The position numbers were made by a program, and so were the translations under genes. From Aphrocallistes beatrix (taxonomy: Eukaryota; Porifera; Hexactinellida; Sceptrulophora; Aphrocallistidae), in contig OY725491.1 in NCBI GenBank assembly GCA_963281255.1, forward strand, positions 3,887,857 through 3,951,856: 64,000 bases of DNA. Direction: 5' to 3'. A model generated the notes under the pieces. The model worked only from the letters and a program-made list of their open reading frames with translations. It did no database searches and was not told the origin of the DNA. Each line of letters begins with the position of its first letter. The stretch's first letter is position 1. Positions 34,195 to 45,592 of this stretch are shown piece by piece.

Positions 34195-34728
34195 ATTAGA
34201 TGTGCGCTTCGCTTGCTTGCGCTGCGCGATTGGTGGACACTGTGTCCGCCGGAGGCGCCCTGCGGGCGCCTGAGGTAATATTGATTAATTATATGGGAGA
34301 TAACACCTCTAAATACGTCTGTCCTACTGTTATAATCGATATCGCACCAAAAATCACAAAATTTGTCAATTTTTTTAATTTTGATGAATAAAGATAACGT
34401 CATAACGGAGTGATGAGTGATTATTTTTTGATGATAGTTGTATCATTTGTGAAATATATTAATATAGTACATATTCTATTAAAATTTCAGACTTCTATCG
34501 CTTAAAATGGCTTATGGGCGAAAACTGAAATTTCTAATAATAAAAAGTTGACGATGACGTCATAATTCCATGATGAGTCGACATTTTGGTCTGAGCTAAG
34601 AACTTAGTGGAGCCATAGCCAAAAGACTCCCACATACCAAAAATCTGCTTTCTGTGACTTGCAGCTTCTTTATTCAAATTTGGTGATTTGGTGATATATA
34701 TATTCGAGTTTTAATAGTAAGGATTATT
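34195..34728 (+). repeat. repeat X, copy 2
   Basis: Full unit: GC block GCGCTTCGCTTGCTTGCG, hairpin GGCGCCC-TGC-GGGCGCC (34254-34270), first palindrome mutated (AACGTCA at 34395), second intact TGACGTCA (34555), tail ATATATATATTCGAGTTTTA. Followed head-to-tail by copy 3. Confidence 0.8.
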
Positions 34729-34730
34729 GC

Positions 34731-35318
34731 TATACAAGCGCGCTTCGCTTGCTTGCGCTGTGCGGCTGGCGGACACAAAGTGTCCGCCAGATGCTCCCTT
34801 CGGTCGCCTGTGGTCACCATTGATTAATTATATGGGAAATAACACCTAAATAGGTCTGTCCTACTCTTATAAATGATATCGCATGAAAAATCACAAAAAT
34901 TGCCAATTTGTGATTCGTAATGATGACGTCATAACAGGGTGATGAGTCATAATTTTTGATGATACAGTACACCCTCGCTAATCCGAACACTTCATTCTTA
35001 AAATCCGAACACCCAAAATATAATTATATTCGATTCTATGATTTGAATAAACGTTTATAAACTTAAATTTATCATTAAGATTGAGAAACCTCGGTAAATA
35101 AGCAATCATAGCCAAATAATATATCCTTAATATTCTAACAATAAAAATTTATAATAATTAATGCCCTATTGAATAAGTGTTATTTCACTAATCGGAGCAA
35201 ATTCACTAATCCGAACGATTTTTTCGGACATTGGAACAGAGCTGTTCGCATTAGCGAGGGTGTACTGTAGTTGAATCAATGTGAGGTCTGAGAGTATACA
35301 GATTCTATTAATTGGTTG
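34731..35318 (+). repeat. repeat X, copy 3 (split by a Tigger-like MITE)
   Basis: Second unit of a tandem pair. Hairpin GGCGGACAC-AAA-GTGTCCGCC at 34768-34788, TGACGTCA at 34924. Interrupted at 34965-35267 by a MITE; the X sequence resumes with ATACAGATTCTATTAA near 35297. Confidence 0.75.
34965..35267. mobile_element. Tigger-like MITE
   Basis: 303 bp, ends CAGTACACCCTCGCTAATCC (right end inverted, one mismatch), TA at 34963-34964 and 35268-35269. Inserted in repeat X copy 3. Confidence 0.85.
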
Positions 35319-35344
35319 ATTTATGTAATACTGTATAAAATATA

Positions 35345-36563
35345 TTTAAGGTTGGCCTTTCCTATGGGCATTTTGATTTTTATCAAAAATTTGCCAAAAG
35401 TCCTTTTTAACCATTTTAGGATAACTAAAGGGGTTCTAAACAATAATTTTGATTTTTAGAATTTTAATGTAAATATTTCGCCAATTAGAGCCACTTGTAC
35501 CACCTGGTGTCGCCTAAAAAAGGACACATTTTGTCTCATATCCATAACTTCTTTGAACCATGTCAGATCATCATTTTAATGCTAAATTCGTGCTCAGCAC
35601 TAAATTTCCAGCAATTTGATATATATATTGGACATATTTGGAGAAATTCTTTAGCTGCGGGTTCCTAACAACGGCCAGGAATGTGGAAAAATTTCTGGCC
35701 GTTGCTATGCACGGACATCCAAAAACTTCTCCAAATATGGTCAATATATATATCAAATTGCTGGAAATTTAGTGCTGAGCACGAATTTAGTATTAAAATG
35801 ATGATCTGACATGGTTCGAAGAAGTTATTGATCTCGAATTCCGGTGGACACTATCGAATGTGGTCATTTTTGGGTGGCCAGTCAGCAATGACCATTTTTT
35901 CCCACTTTTGATTGAGAAAAATTTTATATACCATATTTTGAAGTTAATTAGTGCTATAAGTTGTCGAATAAGGATATTTGCATGTTATTTAATATTCCAA
36001 AACAGTTATAATTAATGGAAATTGAGGGACATATATAAATGGTTTCTAAATCCTACATTCCGAGACTTTTTTTTCAGCAATTATAAAGGTGTTAACTTTT
36101 TGTAAATTCAACATATGCACGAAAACTTAACGGTTTCTGTTAGATCTCGAAGAGTAGAACATAATGAATAGACAGAATTTTGATAATACAAATAAAAAGA
36201 GAATTAAGAAAATAATAGTGTCAAAATTACTAAAAATAAAATTCCTCGGGTGTTTTGGTGTGAATTTTTAACAATTTTCAAAATTTCAAAAATCTGTCTG
36301 TTCATTAGCTAGATCAACGATTTATGAATGAATTTGAAAAGTTTCTAATGGATTGTAAGCATATTGTTTCCGATTTCTTACAATAAAATGACCAATTTAA
36401 ATGACCAATGACCAATTTTTTTCAAAAAAATTTTTATCTCTTTAATTATTTCAATTACTAATGCAGTTTTGCAGATAACGCGATTCAAATCTGCACTGAA
36501 AAATTTAAATGAATCGGTTGAAAAAGTCAAAAGTTAGCTATTATAGGAAAGGCCAACCTTAAA
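35345..36563. mobile_element. non-autonomous element with TTTAAGGTTGGCC ends
   Basis: 1.2 kb with inverted ends TTTAAGGTTGGCCTTTCCTA. No coding capacity. It contains a large hairpin (35544-35829). Its right end abuts the next MITE. Superfamily not assigned. Confidence 0.6.
35544..35829. repeat. long near-perfect hairpin
   Basis: Inverted arms of about 120 bases (35544-35665 and 35706-35829), beginning AACTTCTTTGAACCATGTCA, with a spacer that itself contains an AACGGCCAG/CTGGCCGTT stem. Transcripts would form a long double-stranded RNA. Confidence 0.85.
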
Positions 36564-37298
36564 TGGGGTGTATGCATTTGTTAGAATTTTGAAGCTGTCA
36601 TTTGTCAGAAATATCCTAGTTGTCACTTGTCAGAATGGTTTTTAATGAATGGCGGATGTTTCGTCACTGATATTTCTTTGAATGAAATTAAAGAATCACT
36701 ACTTACATTCATTCTACCAAATAATAAATGACAATCACCCACGCACCCCCAACGAAATAAAAAACCACTCGCGTGCCACTTCATATTATTTCAAACTCAA
36801 AATGCCCAATCTCACTTTCCTGCCAATTCTATTCAACTTCATGTTTCCCAACAGTTTGTAATTCCATTCTAAAATATCAGCGACGAAACCTCCACCATTC
36901 CTAAAAACCATTCTGACAAGTGACAGCATTCTTAAAAAACCATTCTGACAAGTGACAGCATTCCTAAAAACCATTCTGACAAGTGACAGCATTCCTAAAA
37001 CCATTCTGACAAATGACAGCATTCCTAAAAACCATTCTGACAAGTGACAGCATTCCTAAAACCATTCTGACAAGTGACAGCATTCTTAAAAACCATTCTG
37101 ACAAGTGACAGCATTCCTAAAACCATTCCGACAAGTGACAGCAGTCCTAAAACCATTCTGACAAGTGACAGCATTCTTAAAAACCATTCTAACAAGTGAC
37201 AGCATTCCTAAAAACCATTCTGACAAGTGACAGCAGTCCTAAAACCATTCTGACAAATGACAGCTTCAAAATTCTGACAAATGCAACTCCCCCATTTA
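36562..37298. mobile_element. MITE with internal minisatellite
   Basis: Inverted ends of about 45 bp starting AAATGGGGTGTATGCATTTG on the left and, inverted, AAATGGGGGAGTTGCATTTG on the right. The right half is filled by a tandem array. No coding sequence. Confidence 0.65.
36893..37262. repeat. 29-31 bp minisatellite
   Basis: About 13 units of AAAACCATTCTGACAAGTGA followed by CAGCATTCCT. Diverged inverted copies of the same unit occur at 36610-36650, so the array grew from one arm of the TIR region. Confidence 0.9.
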
Positions 37299-37312
37299 AA
37301 TATATACTAATA

Positions 37313-37642
37313 CAGTACACCCTCGATAGTCCGAACCTCCCCAATCCGAACCCTCGCTAATCCGAACACTTCATTCTTAAAATCCGAAAACCCAAAATAT
37401 AATTTTATTCGCCTCTATGCTTTGAATAGACGTTTATAAACTTATCTATCAATAAGATTGCGTAACCTCGTTAAATAAGCAATCATAGCAAAAAATTATC
37501 TTTAATATTCTAACAATACAAATTTATTATAATTAATGCCCTATTGAATTGGTGTTATTTCACTAATCGGAACAAATTCACTAATCCGAACGATTTTTTC
37601 GAACATTGGAACAGAGCTGTTCGGATTAGCGAGGTTGTACTG
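37313..37642. mobile_element. Tigger-like MITE
   Basis: 330 bp, ends CAGTACACCCTCGATAGTCC and, inverted, CAGTACAACCTCGCTAATCC, with TA on both sides. Body closely similar to 34965-35267, with an extra CCGAACC segment near the left end. Confidence 0.85.
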
Positions 37643-37649
37643 TATACTG

Positions 37650-37835
37650 AATATGTTGTGTTTTGAAAACAGTAGCCTCATTAGAGTACGAACACGGATA
37701 AGACGTAACTCCGATAAAGAGTACACTTCTTAAATCCCCTATATGCTAAGTATATATAAAATACTTTGGTTAGTCGAATTACGATAGACAAACACATTTT
37801 AATGGTCCCTTGGTGTACGTCCTAAGTCGACTATA
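37650..37835. mobile_element. Tigger/pogo-like relic
   Basis: CACGGATAAGACGTAAC near the left and CCTTGGTGTACGTCCTAAGT near the right, the latter matching 45404-45450 in inverse. Degenerate, no coding sequence. Confidence 0.35.
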
Positions 37836-39885
37836 TCACATTCTACGATATAATATAAACCAGTAGCCAGAGTTGCGACGCTCCACAATAATAACAGACT
37901 GGACCGGATAGAACCTGACACATTTGACCTCTTATTATTCCCATTGAAAAAAGAAAGTAGTCCTGTTGGGATTAATTGTTATTTTACATTCAAATCTGTA
38001 TATAGCAAAACAATTGGAGCGATTCTTTAGGGAAAAATCGCATTAAGAGTATTGTTCGCATTTATAATTTCAATATTTTTATTAATTAGCTTATCACACA
38101 AGTCTTTATTTGCTATTTCATGTCTACGATTGGATAGATAGGGACAAGTAATTATCACAAACCGACCAGGTCCGGTCTAAACCGCAACTCTGCCATAGCA
38201 TAATTCCCCGACGCTCTCGGGTGGAGAGTACCTGGTCACAGCATTTAAGATGCCCACAGGTTCTCTTCAAAATAATATATAGAGAAAAAGATAAAATACT
38301 AGTGAGGCTCTTTTGGTATCTTCTTACTTACTTTAAGGTTAAATTGTACCCTCAGAGCATACATAATTTAACAAAAGTTAGAAGAATTAAAAATGTCGGT
38401 CTACAGACCGAGAATGCAGCTCCAGGTAGTGACCCAATACTAATAACTCAAAATACAAAATATTCACAATATTACATTTAAAGTGTGAAAATCGTATTCT
38501 GCATATTAAAATATCTTATATTGGCCGTTGAGAACTCGCTTTTAGCTCAAAATAAAACTCCACTGAACCTCTCAATTCGCGATAACAGGTTACCAATTTT
38601 GCTGGTTCTCTAAGCATAATCTATTTCGAACTTTGTTCTGGACTAAACTAAAGTTAGAAAGTATCCACTCAATTGAAGCATTTATTAACCTTGGACTTTC
38701 TACTTTTTTTTCACCTTGGACCTTCTACTTTTAGAAAAAAGCTTTAAACAGGATCACTGGGCCACCAACAAAACTAGCCATTATACATGTAGTAACCGGT
38801 ATGATTAGAATAGGTAAGATGAAAAAACTGCTCTATATAATAGTAATATCCTTTGATTGTTTACTTAAAGCACCTCAGATTGTTGTAACTTTTAAGAAAT
38901 TCCATTGTTCGTACATCAAGTCTTATTTAAAATATCATTACGGAATCTTCATATAATACTTGTGCATAATAAGGATTTTCAATCCAAATAATTGATATCG
39001 CAAAAATTAACTTGATTTACAAGTACTTACATTAAAATAAAACCCACTTTAACCCACAAAAAGGGGTTTTACCCAGCCCCGGTTTAATTAGCCAACCCTG
39101 GCTATGCTATTACTAGGGGGCTAAATGTCTAGTTACTTGGTTCTTGACTCAGATGTTGACATAGTTGGGCAGTGATAATCACTTCAAAAATATTGTACAA
39201 CTGTCACTAATCGTTATTATTAAATGATGTAGGTATACAAAATTATAAATATAAATATTGATTTTAGATCCCTTAATTATTCATTAAGAATATCAATAAA
39301 CCGAGTTGCGTAATTTGTAATTTATAAAGAGTTTAGTTCAGGGTGTACAAAACCCTCTCACAATTTTCTCGAGAGTGCCCATAAAACCAAGCACCCTCAA
39401 ACTTAGTCCTATAATTTTAAACTCTTGCTCCCCTCTGCCTCCGCGCCTGTAGATAATATGATATGTATTACTGTGTGATACATCAACTAATTTCATTCAA
39501 CCCTCCCGTATATTTTAATCCCCCTCATTTATTCGGACTACTAGAGTATATTAACAAGCTCCTCTCAAAAATTTTCTATATTTATAATGCAAATTCCTTG
39601 GAAAGTCCAGGGAAATTACTGATGTCTTTTAAACTCAGGTTGGTGAACCACTTGCGCCAGACCGGACTCCAGCACTCATTTTAGAACTGTGCTACTTTAT
39701 TATATTGGATCATAGATCCAATATAATAATATATGAAGCAAACAAATGGTATTATATACGTTTAGTGCCATTACTAATTTATCAACAAGTACTTTATTAT
39801 TAATATTATTATTATTATTATTATCATCAATGAATCACATGATTGTTACATACATAGTGCATGATTGTTGCATATACAAAGTCTA
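37836..39885. other. no gene; dispersed repeat and a hairpin
   Basis: 38388-38560 shares a repeat with 51855-52060 (motifs ATGCAGCTCCAG and CTCGCTTTTAGCTCAAAAT). 39697-39729 is a perfect hairpin with 15-base arms (TTATTATATTGGATC, loop ATA). 39800-39825 is a short ATT run. Otherwise nothing seen. Confidence 0.45.
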
Positions 39886-40388
39886 CTACAAGTAAGTGAG
39901 TATCTCTAATTGTGGATAGTCGAGCATTTTATCTGCTGGCAAATACTGTTGCTTGAATTTTTCTCCCCTTTGCTCGAATGTTAGCTTCGGTGGATTCCAC
40001 CGGAATGCTTTACCATATTGTTTAACATGCTCTTTGTATTCATGAAACTGGTCACATCCAAATTCTTGCATGAATTGTTCATCAGTGTAGGACGCGAAGA
40101 TGTCTAGCCAATAATCAGAATTATGGCGTCTACGACGTATATGGTAGTCAATGTATTTCGTTCTGTTCGAAATGTAAGCTGGAGCTGTTTACTCTCGCCT
40201 CCACTCCAGATGTGTTCGATGACGTCTCTGCACAAGTGAATATTCTTTTGGCCGGCTCTCTTCTCAATTATGTTCTGATTGCACTCCCCAATTCGTAACT
40301 TTCCTGGCACAAACTGGGTATCATTACTAGGGAGGATGTTAGATGCACGTTGATATGTACTCATTTTTCCCAACATTTTATTAGACAT
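39886..40388 (-). pseudogene. unrecognised gene with one frameshift
   Basis: Two minus-strand frames read as one protein of about 165 aa once a frame change near 40115 is allowed: 40388-40104 (MSNKMLGKMSTYQRASNILP; KNIHLCRDVIEHIWSGGESK) and 40130-39886 (RRRRHNSDYWLDIFASYTDE; FGCDQFHEYKEHVKQYGKAF). Continuity of a charged, non-repetitive protein across the shift and absence of stops suggest a real coding past. No intron or polyA is visible. I do not recognise the family. It could be a retrocopy, an exon of a host gene or part of an unknown element. Confidence 0.4.
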
Positions 40389-40632
40389 TATCAGGTTTAT
40401 TTTGTAGAATGATTTTTTTAATTTACTTTGAGCACATTTATCGTATTTATGTCTTTTTAATAGCTCTGTGTCTGTGTATGAGTGTTGCTAAATTTAGACA
40501 TGGTCTATGGATATAATATATCTATTTTTAGACTAAACTAGCTTTTTGTTATTAATTCCAATGCGTATAATGCCTAAAACGTAGCAACCCGTTTGACGTT
40601 TAGAACTTGAGGGCTTGCATTTGAACTTATGA
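40389..40632. other. no gene recognised
   Basis: AT-rich DNA between the frameshifted gene and repeat X. Confidence 0.35.
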
Positions 40633-40870
40633 AACACAAGCGCGCTTTGCTTGCTTGCGCTGCGGGGCGCTGTCAGACACTTTGCGTTTGCCAGACGCAT
40701 CCTTGAGGTGCCTAGGCTCACACTGGTTAAAGATAGCACATCACTCGAAAAATCACCAAATTCGTCAATTTTTCAATTTTTGGTTGCGTAATGATAACCT
40801 CATAACAGACTGGTGAGTCATCATTTTTGATGAGAATTGTACCATCTTTGAAATATATTAATTCACTTTA
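40633..40870 (+). repeat. repeat X, copy 4 (truncated)
   Basis: AAGCGCGCTTTGCTTGCTTG start and the TGCGTAATGATAACC region; both palindromic motifs are mutated or missing, and the unit stops near 40870. Confidence 0.7.
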
Positions 40871-43800
40871 TTTTGAGATAAGAATCACAGCTAATATGTT
40901 ATGTGTTACGATGTATATTTTATTGAATTTTCTCTGTTTTGAATCTTTTAACCTGAATAATTATTGTTGCCAATTATAGTCAATAGCCATCGATGTGTTA
41001 AGTTGCACAGGGTTATACAGTGTGTCAGATAATTTTTTCACAAACTAATTAAATAAGAGTTTGATGATAGTTAGTAACGCAAGCTAATGCTTTTCATCGA
41101 AGTATGAATAGAAAAGATCAATAATTTATCTTTGAACCACTACTATCGATAAAGAGTTGGCATCTCGTAGGCATTGAAGCCCAGCACTGACTTCACAACA
41201 AATTTCTTAATATTTGAGTTTTGGTGGAGAAATTTCTCAAAAAATTTCTCTGTTTTCTTTTTTTACATACATACTATTGAGCTGATCTCCTTTACTGTGT
41301 TTTTTTCTAATATAGAATTTTTATATGTTTGCGCTGTTCCAACTCTGGCATTGTAAATATTTTAGCCTATCAACCAGTATTGCTTCAAACCAAGAATATG
41401 CTAATCCTACTTGTGAAAATATTTATCTGACATACGTACTGTATTTACATTGAAATAAAGAATCGAGTTGACAGTATCAAAGCTGAGTAATTTTAAATGA
41501 ATGAATGACGAATTAACTATAGAGCTTCTCAACACATCACTGCATGATTTTTAAAAGCTATATATTATTTATTATAATTATTAATATTATACGCATCCCT
41601 TGCCTTAAACCTAGAAGTGTACAGTATAATCAAAGTTGCTTACCTACAATCTAAATTGATTGGGGGTTACCGTATGATTTTCCATAGATATGAGGACAAA
41701 TACTTGGCAACTTTGATTATTTGTAACCTGGTAACAATCCATAGTTAATTGAAATTAGAAATTGTGTGCGTTTGATAGAGAAGAGTTCTTATAATGGATC
41801 TTATACTACATATTTGTTTTTCTAATGACTGAGTTTATTTATTCTCTAAATAAAGAATAAATATAGGTTTACATATCAATCATGTAGCTCCAAAATGTGC
41901 CGGACTCACTAGAGCGATACAAAACTCAATTATTATTTTGATCAATTAAAGAATATTAATTTTAGAAATCTACATGATGCAGTGCATTATTATATGCACT
42001 GTTGATATATCATTTCAATCATAAAATATGGATCACACGGACACCCTACACCGTCAATCCTGAAAAAGGCAGCTCATATAATAAAAGCTTTGGTGTCAAA
42101 TTGTATTAGTCAATCAGAATCCAGTAATTTAATCAGTACAATCGACACGAGTGTTATCTTAGCAGCGGATTCGAAGTCGCACTTAATCGCTTATAACTCG
42201 AAAAGTATTCGTCCTAAATCAAAAATAATTATACCAGTGGAAAGAAGAGAGTTGGTGTATTTCATTATTAAGTTTAAAATTTTAAATTTTCACAAAATGA
42301 GCTAGCAGTGACACATCAAATTTAGTTCTCAGTTTTTGGTTAATATCTCATGAAATATCTATGATAAAAACTTTTCCTTTGAACTACGTTTATTTCAGCT
42401 TTGGTGTATTTTGTTTTTCAAATTTCAAATTAAAATATTAATTTTTGAACGAATTATTAATATTTGAATTTTACATTATAATAATATGAAATCACCCCGC
42501 ATTGAATCTATCAAAAAATATCTTCTTTTGATTACACCAGATCATATTTTATTGGCACAAAACTTGGACTTTACGTATAGTGAGACCTATGCTTGAGAAG
42601 AGTATTATAAATTCAAGATAGGGTATTCCATCCCATACATATATACACTATTTTCACACCATCATGCCTTGCGGTTAGTCCGCATCTTTTCTGGAATGGT
42701 AACCCATTTTTTGTAGAAAAACCCCCCCCTATAACTGTCTACCACAGTATTGCAATCTATTTGAGAGGGTTACTTTTAAACGGTACGGGATACAGCTAAT
42801 CGGATTCCAGATTCGAATAATACGCATTCAAATTAGTCACAGGTTAATTTTTCAGATTAATCATTCATTCCTAACTTTATGTAATTATCAATAAGTGCTA
42901 CTTTATGCCACAATCACCCATTTTGACCACTATACATGATGGCATTGAATTACCTATGGTGGCTCAGACTGATGATTGTTCATTGAGTTGAGTAATTTAT
43001 TAGTTATGAGTAATTTATTAGTCAGGCCAAAATTGGTCCCTCCTGGCTAAATTTGGTCCCCCCACACCAGTTTTGGCTATCAAAATTAGTCCTGGGAGAC
43101 CATTTTTAGTGCAGTTTCTGCAGAGAGAAACCCTATAGCAAAGACGGTGTACCACATCAGTCCATATGTATGTATGTATCTCCGTACGCTGGGAAATTTG
43201 AGTTTTCAAAAATTTAATAGTCCCGATGTATTACAATATTCATATCACACATGCCAAGTCATCCACACTATCGGTCTACCGACAGACATTTTTTTAACAT
43301 GAATAATTCCAACTTGAGTCATGATCAAAGCGGGCGCAGCGTTGAAGGGAAATGGTGGGACGCAATAGTAGAACTTCTACATACTTATAGAATCAGAAAA
43401 ATGGACAGAATATAACATCATATAAAAGCGGACATTCATGAAAATTCGCTCAACAGAAGAATGCAAAAATCGGGACGTCCAGTCATAAACGGGCAGTTGG
43501 CAAGTATGAATAGACTCCCTATTAATAGAGACCCCCTAGAGTGATTGTAATGTCATCACATCCTATGAGGAGTGGACTACTTTAGTGTACGCAATTAATG
43601 ACACAAAATTTAACCAGGACCAATTTTGGCCCCGGACCATTTTTCTCGTGACAGTTCAACTATGACTAATTCGAATGTGTAGTTTCTGAAATCAGATTTT
43701 AGGATCTCTTTGAATTTTAACGTATTGCCCTTCATGAAAAAAATCCGACTTATTATTGTGTATGGGAAAGGATCAAGTGTTGAAATACTTAAGTCCGGTT

Positions 43801-43994
43801 GGTGTAGGATGAAAATACCTAAATGAAGTCATCTTGAAATTACAATACCCTTCCCAAGCATAGATTTCACTATACGTAAAGTTAAAGTTTGGTGTCAATA
43901 TTTTCCAGACACACCGTATCGCTTAGTATAAATATACCACAGGAGTAAGAAATGAATACTTGTATACCTAGTAAAATCCTTCTATTTTTTCAAT
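40871..43994. other. no gene; scattered repeats
   Basis: 42225-42365 is a dispersed repeat also at 61276-61410 (TATACCAGTGGAAAGAAGAG). 42551-42640 and 43822-43908 are inverted copies of one another (core CTTTACGTATAGTGA). 43023-43110 and 43613-43650 share inverted GGCCAAAATTGGTCC. No exon recognised. Confidence 0.4.
42551..43908. repeat. inverted repeat pair
   Basis: Arms 42551-42640 and 43822-43908 match in reverse complement (GCATAGATTTCACTATACGT against CTTTACGTATAGTGAGACCT). They may be subterminal parts of a decayed element or two separate repeats. Confidence 0.5.
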
Positions 43995-44345
43995 ACAAGG
44001 CGCCCTTTGGGCGCCTGGGGTCACATCGATTAATTATAAGGGAAATAACATCTCTAAATACGCCTGCCCTACAGTTATAATCGATATCGCACGAAAAATC
44101 ACCAAAATTATCAATTTTTTAAATTTTGATGGGTAATGATGACGTCATAACAAAGTGATGAGTCATCATTTTTTAAGATAGTTGCATAATATGTGAGGTA
44201 TGTTAGTCTACAGATTCTATTAAAGTTTCAGCCTTCTATCTCCTATAATGACTGAGTTATGCCCGAATAACTGTGTTGCTTAACTTAAAAATGTGACAAT
44301 GACGTCATAATTCCATGATGAGTCTACATTTTGCTCTGAGCTCAG
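43995..44345 (+). repeat. repeat X, copy 5
   Basis: Lacks the first part of the GC block and begins AAGGCGCCCTTTGGGCGCCT. Both palindromes are present (TGACGTCA at 44141 and 44299). Ends near GCTCTGAGCTCAGAA. Confidence 0.8.
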
Positions 44346-44459
44346 AAAATTTAAAAAAATGGTACTATTCCATTTGATAATTTTCCAAATTATTATTTCA
44401 GTTGCAAATACAAGGCAGGACACATTTACTCTCTCATATAATGTTTTTATTTAAAATTA
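44346..44459. other. no gene recognised
   Basis: AT-rich spacer ending in the TA target of the next MITE. Confidence 0.4.
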
Positions 44460-45225
44460 CTTAGGGCATTCAAAAAGTTCTCATCTCATATCTGTATCTC
44501 AAATGATAGTGAAAATAGGATATTTCCGATTTGTCCATTGTATTCCTTAGGGGATCAGCTTCCAATTTATATATTGGTTTATTTTAAAAGGACAATTATT
44601 GTGGTTCCTACATTAGATTTTTTGTGCATCGGTTTAGGGTAGTGTCGAAAAGTTGGAATCTCCCCATTGAAAATGGCTTAAAACTAAATTTGGAGAATAA
44701 AAGTTGTGAAAATCGTAGAATAAGGTCATTAAAAGGTTAAATAATTAAGAACCAATGTGAAAAAGTAAACGGGAGGTGTTCAATAGTATTGCTCGTGTTG
44801 AAAAAATATCATGCTACTTTTAGTGGATTTTTTGTCAATTTTCGCCACTCAAAAAGTGGGACAAAAATGGTAGTAAACCACTTCAAAACATAGTATTCCC
44901 TCAGCCTCAAACTATAATACTTCAGAAAATTCAATCTATATGTTAGTTGATGCGTAGAATTCGATGGAGGGATCAGTTTTAATCTAAATTTGCTCAGAAC
45001 TGAAATATATCAAAGGGAACCCGAAAAATCACGTTCAAAGGGACTACCTTAAACCGATGTACAAAAATATAATGTAGGAACCACAACAATTGTCCTTGTA
45101 AAATAAACCAATATACAAATTGGAAGCTGATCCCCTAAGGAATACAATAGACAAATAGAAAATATCCTATTTTCACTATCATTTGAGATACAGATTTGGG
45201 ATGAGAACTTTTTGAATGCCCTAAG
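44460..45225. mobile_element. mariner-ended foldback MITE
   Basis: 766 bp, ends CTTAGGGCATTCAAAAAGTT, flanked by TA (44458-44459, 45226-45227). Arms of about 165 bp are inverted copies. The first 14 bases equal the ends of mariner 1 at 9632, so that family probably mobilised it. No coding sequence. Confidence 0.85.
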
Positions 45226-45592
45226 TATTATTCGCATAACTTATTTCATCATTGCACAAATCCTTGATCAAAGAAAGCACTCAAATGAAGACAAGCTCTC
45301 TCCCTGCCATCAACAAACGATGTTTACGCAAGACTCCCGCTAACATGGTGTGTATTCATATTATCTTATTTTTATCATGTTGATTATTCGTATGATTACG
45401 AATACAGTCGACTCTCGTTAACACGTACACCAAGGGACCGTGGAGATTTGTACTCCTTATCCTGAGTACGTATTAACCGAAGTACGTACATAGCCACATT
45501 TGTCCAAAATACTTAATATACATAGTGATAACTACGTGAGAGTATGAAATTTTACTTGTCAAATAGATAACTCATTATCCATGTTGTATTAA
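45226..45592. other. no gene; Tigger-like end
   Basis: 45406-45450 (CAGTCGACTCTCGTTAACAC, CCAAGGGACC) is a solo Tigger/pogo-type end related to 37650-37835. Confidence 0.4.

Noticed and set aside
39697..39729. Terminator or attachment site
   Set aside because: A perfect 15-base hairpin of AT-rich sequence in a eukaryotic window; no functional context.
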